64,000 nucleotides of DNA from Wenyingzhuangia sp039768865. GTDB taxonomy: Bacteria > Bacteroidota > Bacteroidia > Flavobacteriales > Flavobacteriaceae. Numbering within the stretch: the stretch's first letter is position 1; each line of letters opens with the position of its first letter. Below the pieces are notes generated by a model. The model made no database searches, was not told the origin of the DNA, and saw only the letters and a program-made list of their open reading frames with translations. The position numbers and the translations under genes are program-made. Location: the NCBI RefSeq assembly GCF_039768865.1, contig NZ_JBDMZQ010000025.1. The stretch is one strand, 5' to 3'. This document shows positions 34,040-43,221 of the stretch, one piece after another.

Positions 34040-34679
34040 AATTATAAGAAAGACTGTTGCTTTTGTCAAAGAAAAATTAAAATTTAATGAGGGAGGTCAT
34101 GATTGGTTTCACACAGAACGAGTCTATAATAACGCTTTATTTATCGCACATACTGAAAGTTGTGATTTGCTAGTCGTTTCTTTGTCTGCTTTGTTGCACG
34201 ATATAGCAGATGCTAAATTCCATGGGGGAGATGAACAATTGGGACCAAAAGTTGCACGAGATTTTTTAATTTCTGAAAATGTCAACAAAAAGATCATTGA
34301 CCATGTTGTAAACATTATTGAAAATATATCTTTCAAAGGTGGTCACGAAATACAAAGGTTTAGATCTAAAGAGTTGGATATAGTTCAAGATGCAGACCGA
34401 TTAGAAGCTATTGGAGCTATTGGAATAGCCAGAACATTTAATTATGGTGGATTTAAAAATAGACCAATTTATGATCCAGAGATTTTACCTAATCTGAAGA
34501 TGAGTAAAGAGGAGTATAAGCATACTAAAGCTCCTACAATTAATCATTTTTATGAAAAATTGTTATTGCTTAAAGACAGAATGAATACGACTAGAGGAAG
34601 TGAGATGGCAGATAAAAGACATCGTTTTATGGAGCTCTTTTTAAGTCAGTTTTATGATGAATGCAACGGTGTTTTGTGA
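34032..34679 (+). CDS. HD-domain phosphohydrolase
   Basis: A 215-residue protein with the HD superfamily metal motif: HDWFHTERV (His23, His27), LLHDIAD (His56, Asp57) and a later Asp in DIVQDADRLEAIG. It resembles the YedJ-type HD hydrolases. The substrate is not known from sequence. Its start overlaps the cyclo-ligase stop by eight bases (ATGGATAG), so the two are coupled. The upstream in-frame start at 34002 lies within the previous gene and is rejected. Confidence 0.88.
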   Translation: MDRIIRKTVAFVKEKLKFNEGGHDWFHTERVYNNALFIAHTESCDLLVVSLSALLHDIADAKFHGGDEQLGPKVARDFLISENVNKKIIDHVVNIIENISFKGGHEIQRFRSKELDIVQDADRLEAIGAIGIARTFNYGGFKNRPIYDPEILPNLKMSKEEYKHTKAPTINHFYEKLLLLKDRMNTTRGSEMADKRHRFMELFLSQFYDECNGVL

Positions 34680-34733
34680 CCCATAGGAAGAAAGTGTTTC
34701 ATCTAAGAGAAATAATGAAAGGGAGTTGGTCTT

Positions 34734-35408
34734 TTAATATTCCTCCTTTTGCAGTAGCTGAATGTCTCTAGTGAGTTGTTCTATTTCTTTTTGATCGGTT
34801 CCATCATAAAAGCCTCTAATTCTTTTTTTTGTATCAATTAAAATAAATTGTTCTGTATGGATAAAATCTTGGACACCACCATCACCCTCGTCTAGCACAG
34901 CAAAATAACTTTTTCTAGCAAGATCGTAAATCATTTTTTTACTACCTGTGGTAATGTGCCACTTGTTGCTAATCGCTCCGTGTGCTTTGGCATATTTATT
35001 TAGTACTGGGACACTGTCCATTACAGGTGTTACCGAGTGAGATAAAAATTTAATATGACTATTATTTATGAATTTTTGTTGCAGAGTATACATATGATCC
35101 GTCATTATGGGGCATATTGTTCCACAACGAGTAAAAAAGAAGTCAGCCACATAAATTTTATCTTTAAAATCTAAAGGCGTTATTTTTTTTCCATTTTGAT
35201 CTGTTAAGGAAAATTCACCAATAGTATGGTTTTTTGAAATGTTTAAAAGACTGTAATCTACCAGTTTTGGATTTACATCTATGGGATTGTAAATTGGCAA
35301 AGATTTTGATTTGATATTGAGTGAGTATAGAGCAATAATGATTGAGATTGATATTACACTCATCGCAATAATGGTGTATTTGGATTTTGTAAAAAAGTGA
35401 TTGCTCAT
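34734..35408 (-). CDS. SCO1/SenC-family copper/thiol protein
   Basis: SCO proteins deliver copper to the CuA centre of cytochrome oxidase or act as thiol reductases. The 224-residue protein has one membrane anchor (about 12-31) and a thioredoxin-like fold with the copper ligands Cys95 and Cys99 in TRCGTICP and His184 in FIHTEQF. A cytochrome oxidase subunit II with a CuA site is encoded at 62810-63868 and is a likely client. The ATG at 35406-35408 is chosen because the -7 box lies just upstream of it; the longer frame runs through the promoter. Confidence 0.9.
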   Translation of the reverse strand: MSNHFFTKSKYTIIAMSVISISIIIALYSLNIKSKSLPIYNPIDVNPKLVDYSLLNISKNHTIGEFSLTDQNGKKITPLDFKDKIYVADFFFTRCGTICPIMTDHMYTLQQKFINNSHIKFLSHSVTPVMDSVPVLNKYAKAHGAISNKWHITTGSKKMIYDLARKSYFAVLDEGDGGVQDFIHTEQFILIDTKKRIRGFYDGTDQKEIEQLTRDIQLLQKEEY

Positions 35409-35422
35409 GTTTAAATTTTTAT

Positions 35423-35456
35423 CAAAGTTACAAACCCTTAAGAAACTTTGCACAAA
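35423..35456 (-). promoter_or_regulatory. Promoter of the SCO gene
   Basis: The minus strand has TTTG (35453-35456), a 22-base spacer and the perfect -7 box TAACTTTG (35423-35430), 14 bases before the ATG. Confidence 0.6.
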
Positions 35457-35481
35457 AAATATGAACACATAATTAAAATTG

Positions 35482-35489
35482 TACATTTG
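35482..35489 (+). promoter_or_regulatory. -7 promoter box of rseP
   Basis: TACATTTG is a perfect TAnnTTTG box 30 bases before the rseP ATG, inside the divergent SCO-rseP region. Confidence 0.5.
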
Positions 35490-35519
35490 TTTGTCTAAAA
35501 AAAGAATTACAAATTATCT

Positions 35520-36845
35520 ATGGAGAATTTAATTATCGCGGGGCAGTTTCTATTAAGCTTGTCGCTTTTAATCGTATTACATGAATTAGGACATTTTATT
35601 CCTGCAAAAATTTTCAAAACAAGAGTAGAGAAGTTCTATTTGTTTTTTGATTATAAATTTTCAATCATAAAGAAAAAAATTGGAGGAACTGTTTATGGAA
35701 TTGGTTGGATTCCACTCGGTGGATATGTTAAAATTGCTGGAATGATTGATGAAAGTATGGATACTGAGCAAATGAAGCAGCCTGCTCAGCCCTGGGAGTT
35801 TCGTTCTAAACCCGCATGGCAACGCTTGATTATAATGTTAGGAGGTGTCATCGTAAACTTTGTTTTAGGTCTTCTTATTTACATCATGATTTTTTCTGTT
35901 TGGGGCCAAGAAGTCATTCAACCAACAGACGTTAAGAATGGTTTTTCCATAAGTAATACCATGAAAAAATATGGATTTAGAGATGGTGATACTTTCTTGA
36001 AAGTTGATGGAAATCCTGTCGAGAATGTTTTAGACGTCAATAAGCAGTTGTTTCTGAGAGATATTAAAACTATTCAAGTTTTGCATGCTGATGGAAGTAA
36101 AGAGGTTTTAAGTATTCCATCAGACATAGGGAAAGAAATGTGGCAGTTGAATGATCTTCAACCTTTTGCACTTCGTCATTACGCGATTATAGATTCAGTA
36201 ATACCAGGTAACCCTGCTTCTTTGTCTGGCTTTATGAAGTCTGATAAAATTGTTTCCGTCAATGGAGAAAAATCTATTTATTGGAGTGATTTCACCTCTA
36301 AAATCCAAGAATCAAAAGGTGAAGCTATTGAAGTTGTAGTTAATAGAGGAGAAGTATTGATTACCTTGACAGTAACACCAGGAGAAGACAAAAAAATAGG
36401 AGTAACCCCAATGTTTAGTCCGGATGATAACTTTATCATTACGCACAAGAAATACAATATTTTTCAAAGTGTTGACAAGGGCGCTGCAGCTGCTTATTGG
36501 ACATTAAAAGATTACATGTCACAATTTAAGTATGTGTTTACTAAAAAAGGAGCTAGTAGTATGGGAGGATTTATTTCAATAGCAAAGATTTTTAAACCTG
36601 TTTGGCATTGGGAAATATTTTGGGCTAATACTGCATTTTTATCTATTATGCTTGGGTTCATGAATTTACTACCCATACCTGCTTTAGACGGAGGTCACGT
36701 TGTTTTTACTATTTATGAGATGATTTCTGGAAAAAAACCGGGAGATAAGTTTTTAGAATATTCCCAAATAGCCGGTTTTATCTTGCTATTATCTCTTCTA
36801 GCTTTTGCTAATGGAAATGATATTTACAAACTTGTGTTTGGTTAG
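35520..36845 (+). CDS. rseP: RIP metalloprotease RseP (site-2 protease)
   Basis: An inner membrane zinc protease that cleaves anti-sigma factors and leftover signal peptides within the membrane. The 441-residue protein has the HELGH zinc motif (21-25), a PDZ domain (about 205-290) and the C-terminal LLPIPALDGGH motif with the third zinc ligand. Four or so membrane segments are visible. It ends in a strong terminator. Confidence 0.95.
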   Translation: MENLIIAGQFLLSLSLLIVLHELGHFIPAKIFKTRVEKFYLFFDYKFSIIKKKIGGTVYGIGWIPLGGYVKIAGMIDESMDTEQMKQPAQPWEFRSKPAWQRLIIMLGGVIVNFVLGLLIYIMIFSVWGQEVIQPTDVKNGFSISNTMKKYGFRDGDTFLKVDGNPVENVLDVNKQLFLRDIKTIQVLHADGSKEVLSIPSDIGKEMWQLNDLQPFALRHYAIIDSVIPGNPASLSGFMKSDKIVSVNGEKSIYWSDFTSKIQESKGEAIEVVVNRGEVLITLTVTPGEDKKIGVTPMFSPDDNFIITHKKYNIFQSVDKGAAAAYWTLKDYMSQFKYVFTKKGASSMGGFISIAKIFKPVWHWEIFWANTAFLSIMLGFMNLLPIPALDGGHVVFTIYEMISGKKPGDKFLEYSQIAGFILLLSLLAFANGNDIYKLVFG

Positions 36846-36877
36846 TAAATAGAATAAGACATAGATTTAAAATAAGG

Positions 36878-36907
36878 AAGCGTTCTTGTGTTACAAGAAT
36901 GCTTTTT
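36878..36907 (+). terminator. Terminator of rseP
   Basis: AAGCGTTCTTGT (36878-36889) pairs with ACAAGAATGCTT (36893-36904) with one G-U pair, followed by a T-run. Confidence 0.85.
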
Positions 36908-36957
36908 TGTTTTTTGTTTAGAAAAGGTGTATTTTAAGAGTCTAAAACAAACAGCTT

Positions 36958-38772
36958 ATGATAGAATTGGCAGGGATTATTATTTTAGGGATTTTAGCAC
37001 AGTTATTAGCTTGGAAGTTTAAATTACCAGCCATTTTACCATTGATTTTGGTAGGTATAGTTGTGGGACCCATTTCAACTTTAATTACAGCTGACGGCTC
37101 TAAGTGGATAGAGCCAGTTTGGAATGGATCCAAAGGTTTATTTGCAGGGGAAAGCTTGTTTTACTTTGTTTCCCTAGCCATAAGTATTATTCTTTTTGAA
37201 GGAGGTCTAACCCTAAAGAAAAAAGAGATATATAATGTTGGGCCTTCGATAGTTAAATTAATAACTATTGGAGCTGTTGTTACTTTTTTTGGAGCGGGTA
37301 TCGCTGTTCATTATCTGTTAGGGTTAAGTTGGTCAATTTCATTTTTGTTTTCTTCTTTAATTATTGTAACTGGTCCAACTGTTATTACTCCGATCCTAAG
37401 AAATATACGATTGAAAAGGGATGTTTCAGCATTGTTGAAGTGGGAGGGTATTTTGATAGATCCCATTGGTGCGCTAGTTGCTGTTTTGGTTTTTGAATTT
37501 ATTAGTATTGAAAATACAAGTGATTTTACCCAAGCAGCTATGGTTGAGTTTGGTAAAATAGTATTGTTTGGTTTTACATTTGGTTTTACGTTTGCTCATG
37601 CCTTTAATCTTATTTTAAAGCAGAAAATGGTTCCTAAATATTTGTTGAATGTTTTTACGCTAGCTTATGTTTTAGGGGTATTTGTTTTGTCTGATTCTTT
37701 TGCTCACGAGTCCGGTTTGTTGTCTGTTGTCGTGATGGGAATGGTACTAGGTAATATTGATATGCCTTATTTAAAGGAAATCTTAGATTTTAAAGAATCC
37801 TTAAGTGTGCTCTTGATTTCCATTCTTTTTATTTTGTTATCGGCAAATATGAATGTAATTGATATTGATTTGATTAACAATTGGCAAACTTTAATTCTTT
37901 TTGTAATCATCATTTTAGTTGTTCGCCCTTTAGGTGTTTTTTTGAGTACTAGAAATTCTGGTTTAAAGTTTACAGAAAAAATATTCGTGAGTTGGGTAGG
38001 ACCAAGAGGTATAGTAGCTGCAGGGATTGCTTCTCTTTTTGGATTAAAATTAGTAGCAATAGGTGAAGAAGGAGCAGAATACATCACACCATTAGTTTTT
38101 TTCATCGTTTTGGGTACTGTGTTGTTAAATGCAACTACAGCTAGATTTGTAGCAAGAGTATTAGGGGTTTATTTGCATGCTTCCAAAGGAATTGTTATTG
38201 TTGGCGCTTCTGAAGTCTCTAGGGTCATTGCTAAATATTTAGAGGGTAAAAATAGGCATGTAGTCTTGATAGACAACAATGCGGATAAAGTTGATTTGGC
38301 CAGGAGGGGAGGTTTGAACGCAGAGGTCATTGATGTGTTTTCAGATCAGGTATTGGACGACATAACGTTTGATGAGATAGGTTATTTGTTGGCATTAACG
38401 GGAAGTAAAAAGGTAAATAAACATGCGATTCAAGTCTTTAGTAGCAGAGTAGATAACGCTTCTGCTTTTAGATTTGTTTCTGAAACAGAATTAAGCGAAA
38501 ATAAAAGAGAAAAGGAAACCAATTTTCTGTCTTTAGAGGACGATTTTATCAAATTTAGTGAATTGGTCCGTGAATTTCCCTATGTAAATGAAGTAGAAAT
38601 TAAATCACAGCAAGAATTCATTGATATGTCAAATCAGTTGATAGCAAAACCAGATACGATTCCTCTATTTGTCTCTGATCAAAAAGGTGAGTTTTTCGTT
38701 GTTAATACCCTTTGCGAGCCGATAATTTTTGGTAAAGATTCTATATTGGTTTATTTGGGTAAACCCTTGTAG
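36958..38772 (+). CDS. Cation/proton antiporter with TrkA-N domain
   Basis: A 604-residue protein: about twelve membrane helices of the CPA1/NhaP type (residues 1-400) with LKWEGILIDPIGALVA and GPRGIVAAGIASL, then a cytoplasmic TrkA-N (RCK) NAD-binding domain from about 410 (GIVIVGASEVSRVIAKYL). It probably exchanges Na+ or K+ for protons and is regulated by nucleotides through the RCK part. It is monocistronic between rseP and rpsP. Confidence 0.88.
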   Translation: MIELAGIIILGILAQLLAWKFKLPAILPLILVGIVVGPISTLITADGSKWIEPVWNGSKGLFAGESLFYFVSLAISIILFEGGLTLKKKEIYNVGPSIVKLITIGAVVTFFGAGIAVHYLLGLSWSISFLFSSLIIVTGPTVITPILRNIRLKRDVSALLKWEGILIDPIGALVAVLVFEFISIENTSDFTQAAMVEFGKIVLFGFTFGFTFAHAFNLILKQKMVPKYLLNVFTLAYVLGVFVLSDSFAHESGLLSVVVMGMVLGNIDMPYLKEILDFKESLSVLLISILFILLSANMNVIDIDLINNWQTLILFVIIILVVRPLGVFLSTRNSGLKFTEKIFVSWVGPRGIVAAGIASLFGLKLVAIGEEGAEYITPLVFFIVLGTVLLNATTARFVARVLGVYLHASKGIVIVGASEVSRVIAKYLEGKNRHVVLIDNNADKVDLARRGGLNAEVIDVFSDQVLDDITFDEIGYLLALTGSKKVNKHAIQVFSSRVDNASAFRFVSETELSENKREKETNFLSLEDDFIKFSELVREFPYVNEVEIKSQQEFIDMSNQLIAKPDTIPLFVSDQKGEFFVVNTLCEPIIFGKDSILVYLGKPL

Positions 38773-38832
38773 GTTAATTATAAAGTTAAAAAATAATAGC
38801 CTTTTCAAATTATTTTTTTTAATTTTTTTACT

Positions 38833-38840
38833 TATATTTG
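38833..38840 (+). promoter_or_regulatory. -7 promoter box of rpsP-rimM
   Basis: TATATTTG is a perfect TAnnTTTG box, preceded by long T-runs, 50 bases before the rpsP ATG. Confidence 0.6.
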
Positions 38841-38860
38841 CATCCTCAAAAATTAATAAC

Positions 38861-38877
38861 GTAGGTCGTGAACCTAC
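38861..38877 (+). promoter_or_regulatory. Leader hairpin of rpsP
   Basis: GTAGGT (38861-38866) pairs with ACCTAC (38872-38877) around CGTGA, 13 bases before the rpsP start. Its position in the leader suggests control of S16 translation, but no protein site is known here. Confidence 0.45.
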
Positions 38878-38890
38878 ACAATTTTAAATT

Positions 38891-39451
38891 ATGTCAGTAA
38901 AAATTAGATTACAAAGACACGGAAAAAAAGGAAAACCTTTTTATTATGTAGTAGCAGCAGATGCTCGCTCAAAAAGAGATGGTAAATACTTAGAGAAATT
39001 AGGTACTTATAACCCTAACGTAAATCCTGTTATCATTGAGTTAGATGTTGATGCATCAGTAAAATGGTTAAACAACGGAGCTCAGCCAACAGATACTGCG
39101 AAAACAATTTTATCTACCAAAGGTGTTTTGTTGAAGAAACATTTACAAGGAGGTGTAATAAAGGGAGCCTTAACTGAAGAGCAAGCAGAAGCTAAGTTTA
39201 CTGCATGGATTCAGGCAAAAGAAGCAGCTATTCAAGCAAAGAAAGATGGTTTGTCTCAGTCTCAGGCCGATGAAAGAGCAAAAGCACTAGAAGCTGAAAA
39301 AGCAGTAAGTGATGCTCGTATTGCAGCTGTTAAAGAGGCAGAAGCAGCATTGATTGCAGAAGCAGAAGCAGCTGAAGCTGCCAAGCAAGCAGAAGCAGAA
39401 GCAGCTACTGAATCAGAAGAGACTACTGAGGTAGAAGAAGCTACAGAGTAA
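38891..39451 (+). CDS. rpsP: Ribosomal protein S16 with long C-terminal tail
   Basis: The first 85 residues or so are normal S16 (MSVKIRLQRHGKKGKPFYYV). The remaining hundred form an Ala/Glu-rich tail with many AEA repeats, predicted to be helical or disordered. Typical S16 is about 80-90 residues, while long tails occur in many Bacteroidota. The gene is followed by rimM after 17 bases. Confidence 0.95.
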   Translation: MSVKIRLQRHGKKGKPFYYVVAADARSKRDGKYLEKLGTYNPNVNPVIIELDVDASVKWLNNGAQPTDTAKTILSTKGVLLKKHLQGGVIKGALTEEQAEAKFTAWIQAKEAAIQAKKDGLSQSQADERAKALEAEKAVSDARIAAVKEAEAALIAEAEAAEAAKQAEAEAATESEETTEVEEATE

Positions 39452-39468
39452 TTTTTGAATACGATTAG

Positions 39469-39996
39469 ATGCGTAAAGAAGATTGTTTTTATTTAGGCAA
39501 AATCGTAAGAAAACACAGTTTTAGAGGTGAGGTTGTTATAAAGTTAGACACTGATGAACCTCAGTTATATAAAGATATGGAATCAGTTTTTGTCGAACAA
39601 GGCAAAGATTTGATTCCATTTTTTATTGAAGAAAGATTGCTCCAAAAAGGAAATCAATTGCGAGTACGTTTTGAAACGATTGATTCTGAACAAGATGCAG
39701 ATGCTATTATGAATTCAGGAATATATTTGCCTCTATCCTTTTTACCTAAATTGACGGGTAACAAGTTTTATTTTCATGAAATTATTAATTTTAAGGCCGT
39801 TGATACAGTTTATGGAGAGGTTGGTGTGGTTAAAGGAATTAATGACACCACAGCACAGCCGTTATTTGTAATTATGAAAGACGGTCAAGAAATTTTAATT
39901 CCTATGATTGATGAATTTATCAAAGAGATTGATCGTAAAGGAAAGCGTGTTGTTTTGTGCACACCCCCAGGTCTAATTGAGATGTATTTGTCTTAA
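39469..39996 (+). CDS. rimM: Ribosome maturation factor RimM
   Basis: RimM helps mature the 30S head and binds S19. The 175-residue protein has the RimM N-terminal beta-barrel (YLGKIVRKHSFRGEVVIK) and the C-terminal PRC-barrel (GEVGVVKGINDTTAQPLFVI, LIPMIDEFI). It is paired with rpsP. The trmD and rplS genes that usually follow in other bacteria are absent here. Confidence 0.95.
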   Translation: MRKEDCFYLGKIVRKHSFRGEVVIKLDTDEPQLYKDMESVFVEQGKDLIPFFIEERLLQKGNQLRVRFETIDSEQDADAIMNSGIYLPLSFLPKLTGNKFYFHEIINFKAVDTVYGEVGVVKGINDTTAQPLFVIMKDGQEILIPMIDEFIKEIDRKGKRVVLCTPPGLIEMYLS

Positions 39997-40048
39997 ACTC
40001 TATCTGTTGAGTAGATATTTGTGTTTTTAAGCTTCTTTAGGTTTTACA

Positions 40049-40744
40049 ATGTTTCAATTTAAACAATTTTCTGTTTTGCAAGAGCGTTCAGCAATGAAAG
40101 TTGGAACAGATGCTGTTCTGTTAGGATCATGGGCTCCTGTTGGTAAAGCAAAGAACATTTTAGACATTGGAACTGGTACTGGTTTGATTGCTTTGATGTT
40201 GGCTCAAAGAAATGCCACAGCTAAAGTTCATGCTGTTGAAATAGAAGAAAATGCTTGTTTAGAAGCTTCAATAAACTTTAAGAAAGCTCCTTGGTCAGAC
40301 AGATTAAAAGTATATAATGACTCTTTACAGCATTTTGAAACAATCATAAAATATGATCTCATAGTCTCCAATCCTCCCTATTATCAAGATACTTTCAAGG
40401 GACTCAATTCAAATAGAACGTTGGCTAGGCATGTTGACAACTTATCCTTTCAAGATTTACTCTTTTATACCTCCTCAATGTTGCATGATGAAGGAACTTG
40501 TGCTTTTATAATTCCGTTCAGTGAAGAGGATTATTTTATTAAATTAGCAAAAAAAAATGGTCTCAATATATGTAAATTGACAAGAGTGAGGGGTAGGGTA
40601 GATTTACCTTTCAAGCGAAGTTTGCTTTGTTTTAAGAAAAAGTTTTGTGATTGTGAAGAGACAGAGCTTGTTATAGAAGTGAAAAGACATGTATATACCT
40701 CAGATTATATTGAATTGACTAAATCTTTTTATTTAAAAATGTAA
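40049..40744 (+). CDS. tRNA1(Val) adenine-37 N6-methyltransferase (TrmN6-like)
   Basis: A 231-residue SAM methyltransferase with DIGTGTG (39-45) and the amino-methyltransferase motif NPPYY (108-112). The N-terminal FQFKQFSVLQERSAMKVGTDA is typical of the YfiC/TrmN6 family, which methylates A37 of tRNA-Val. The flavobacterial position after rpsP-rimM supports the call. Other small-molecule or ribosomal targets are less likely. Confidence 0.88.
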   Translation: MFQFKQFSVLQERSAMKVGTDAVLLGSWAPVGKAKNILDIGTGTGLIALMLAQRNATAKVHAVEIEENACLEASINFKKAPWSDRLKVYNDSLQHFETIIKYDLIVSNPPYYQDTFKGLNSNRTLARHVDNLSFQDLLFYTSSMLHDEGTCAFIIPFSEEDYFIKLAKKNGLNICKLTRVRGRVDLPFKRSLLCFKKKFCDCEETELVIEVKRHVYTSDYIELTKSFYLKM

Positions 40745-40748
40745 ACTA

Positions 40749-41126
40749 ATGAAGAAATATTTTGTTTTGGCAAGTTTCAGTGGTGCATTGGCAGTGCTTT
40801 TGGGTGCTTTTGGTGCTCATTCTTTAAAAAATATACTTTCTGACTCACAGATGTATCGTTTCGAAACAGCAGTAAGGTACCAAATCATTCATAGTTTGTT
40901 GGCCTTGATAGTTCTGCTAATTCCATTTTTGACAGTGAGACAAATGAAAATAATTATAAAGACTCTATTTGTTGGGGTTTTTTGTTTCTGTGGTTCAATC
41001 TACATACTTGTCACAGGGTTTGTCAGTGCTGGTTATATTTGGTTTGTTACTCCATTAGGAGGTCTTTTAATAATCATCTCGTGGATGTTGATAGGGTACT
41101 ATGCTTTGAAACAAAAATCAGTATAA
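40749..41126 (+). CDS. DUF423 small membrane protein
   Basis: A 125-residue protein with four hydrophobic segments and the DUF423 N-terminus (LASFSGALAVLLGAFGAHSLK). DUF423 proteins are widespread, small inner membrane proteins of unknown function. It follows the methyltransferase after four bases. Confidence 0.9.
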   Translation: MKKYFVLASFSGALAVLLGAFGAHSLKNILSDSQMYRFETAVRYQIIHSLLALIVLLIPFLTVRQMKIIIKTLFVGVFCFCGSIYILVTGFVSAGYIWFVTPLGGLLIIISWMLIGYYALKQKSV

Positions 41127-41131
41127 TTATC

Positions 41132-41884
41132 TTATTTATATTTCTTTCTTTCAAGCTCTCTCATCTTTCGTAGCGTTTCATCTTTATTTTCTTTTTGAAT
41201 AGCTTCTATTTTTAAGTCAACTTGTTTTTGATACTTGCTGTTTTTCTTTTCTATTTCGTATTTGATCATACTATTTTTTATCTCTAGAATACTATCAATA
41301 TCATTTTGAAGTGATTGCTTATAGGCTTCTATATGAGCAAAAGACTTTATCCTTAAAGTGTCCTTTAATCTATTTTGAATGTCTTTTGTTTGTTTTTCAA
41401 ACAACTTATCGTTACCATTTTTAATAGAATCTGTTATTCTTATTAAAATTATCTCTTTAGTATCTTTAAGTGATTTTATTTCTTGGTTAATTAAATTTTG
41501 TTGACTTTTTTTTAGTGAGTCTATTTTTCTTGTAAATATAACTTCCTTCTTGTTTTTTAATTGATTTAGTTTATTATCGACTAAAGTTTTAACAAGTTTC
41601 ATTATTTCTTCATTTAAATTAATATTAGACGTGTAATATTTTAAACTTTTATTAAATGTAGTGGAGTCAGTTTCTTGGTTTATATATACGAGGCTAAGGT
41701 AATTTATGTTTCTTTCGTTGTTTTTATTTTTAATATTTTTTGCATTTTTTGCAATGTAAATTTCTGCAAGCACCGAGGCCATCTTTTGTTTTGACAGTAG
41801 GTTGTCTGGTTTCTTAGGGATGGTGTTGCTGTTACATGAGATCAAAGCACAAATGCAGAAGAAATAAAAAATAGTGTTTTTCAT
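41132..41884 (-). CDS. DUF4296 lipoprotein with long charged tail
   Basis: The N-terminus is a lipoprotein signal (ALISC, Cys17). Residues about 25-105 match DUF4296 (PDNLLSKQKMASVLAEIYI; TFNKSLKYYTSN). Most members stop near 110-130 residues. This one has another 140 residues of charged, probably coiled-coil sequence with a 30-residue repeat (KEVIFTRKIDSLK at 113-125; KEIILIRITDSIK at 143-155). It starts one base inside the pyrC stop (TAATG), so the two are coupled. Function unknown. Confidence 0.85.
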   Translation of the reverse strand: MKNTIFYFFCICALISCNSNTIPKKPDNLLSKQKMASVLAEIYIAKNAKNIKNKNNERNINYLSLVYINQETDSTTFNKSLKYYTSNINLNEEIMKLVKTLVDNKLNQLKNKKEVIFTRKIDSLKKSQQNLINQEIKSLKDTKEIILIRITDSIKNGNDKLFEKQTKDIQNRLKDTLRIKSFAHIEAYKQSLQNDIDSILEIKNSMIKYEIEKKNSKYQKQVDLKIEAIQKENKDETLRKMRELERKKYK

Positions 41885-43221
41885 TATCTATTAAATGTAA
41901 TTCTTTTTCCTTTGATTTCGTCATTAAATTCTCCATTCTCATAGACAAGGTTTCCGTTGACAAATGTGTGTGTGATAGAGCTACTAAATTGTTTACCCTC
42001 AAACGGAGACCACCCACATTTATATAGAATATTTTCTCGAGTAACCGTCCATTTCTTTTCTGGATCTATCAAGACCAGGTCAGCGTAATATCCTTCTTTG
42101 ACAAATCCTCTTTTTTCAATATCAAAAAGGATAGCTGGGTTGTGGCACATTTTTTCAACAACTTTTTCAAGTGTAATTTTACCTTGATCAACAAAATTTA
42201 TCATCGCAGGTATGGCATGTTGCACAAGTGGTCCACCACTTGGAGCCTTAGTGTAGTTGTTTTGTTTTTCTTCTAAAGTGTGTGGGGCATGGTCTGTAGC
42301 AATCACATCAATCCTATCGTCTAATAACGCCTTCCAAAGAGCACTTTGGTCCTTTTTAGTTTTTACTGCTGGGTTCCATTTGATATATGTGCCTTTTTCA
42401 GCATAATCATCACTATTGAAAGTCAAATGGTGGATGCAAACTTCAGCGGTTATCTTTTTGTCTTTTAAAGCAATATCATTTCTAAACAATTCTGTTTCAA
42501 TTGCAGTTGACAAATGAAATATATGCAATCTAGCTCCAGTCTTTTTTGCCAACTCAATCGCTTTAGAAGATGACAAATAGCAAGCTTCCTCACTTCGTAT
42601 GATAGGGTGTTGGGCCATTGGAATGTTTTCACCGTATTTGTTAAGAGCTTTCTGGAAGTTATCTCTAATTGTTTGTTCATCTTCGCAGTGAACTGAAATT
42701 AGCATATTAGTAGAGGAAAATATATTTTCTAGAACTTCAGGATTGTCTACTAGCATGTTTCCTGTAGATGACCCCAAAAATAACTTGATACCCGCAACTT
42801 TTTTTGGGTCGGTTTTTAAAAGTTCTTCTAAGTTGTCATTCGTTCCACCAAACATAAAAGAATAATTTGCATAGGAGGTTTTTTTGGCAATTTCAAACTT
42901 GTCCTCTAGTAATTCTTGAGTAGTAGCTTGTGGAACGGTGTTGGGCATTTCAATGAAAGACGTTATTCCACCTGCAATTGCAGCTCTACTTTCAGTGGCA
43001 ATATTCGCTTTGTGGGTTAGGCCAGGTTCTCTGAAATGCACTTGGTCATCTATGGCTCCTGGGATCATATATTTTCCTTTGGCATTGATCACTGTAGCGC
43101 TTTTAGGTACTTTTATATCCTTTGCAATGGTTTTTATAATTTCATTCTCAATAAGTAGGTCACGCTTAAAAACTTTACCTTCATTTATAATTTTAGCTCC
43201 CTTTATTACTGTGCATCCCAT
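41884..43221 (-). CDS. Dihydroorotase (amidohydrolase family)
   Basis: Dihydroorotase closes carbamoyl aspartate to dihydroorotate in pyrimidine synthesis. The 445-residue protein has the metal-site features DDQVHFREPG (58-67), the carbamylated-lysine candidate Lys146 in GIKLFLGSSTG, His178 in SVHCED, His236 and Asp310 in ATDHAPHT. The usual first metal histidine of the HxH motif is Gln60. This Q form occurs in Bacteroidota relatives as far as I recall. Its start overlaps the mannosyltransferase gene by 29 bases. Confidence 0.88.
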   Translation of the reverse strand: MGCTVIKGAKIINEGKVFKRDLLIENEIIKTIAKDIKVPKSATVINAKGKYMIPGAIDDQVHFREPGLTHKANIATESRAAIAGGITSFIEMPNTVPQATTQELLEDKFEIAKKTSYANYSFMFGGTNDNLEELLKTDPKKVAGIKLFLGSSTGNMLVDNPEVLENIFSSTNMLISVHCEDEQTIRDNFQKALNKYGENIPMAQHPIIRSEEACYLSSSKAIELAKKTGARLHIFHLSTAIETELFRNDIALKDKKITAEVCIHHLTFNSDDYAEKGTYIKWNPAVKTKKDQSALWKALLDDRIDVIATDHAPHTLEEKQNNYTKAPSGGPLVQHAIPAMINFVDQGKITLEKVVEKMCHNPAILFDIEKRGFVKEGYYADLVLIDPEKKWTVTRENILYKCGWSPFEGKQFSSSITHTFVNGNLVYENGEFNDEIKGKRITFNR

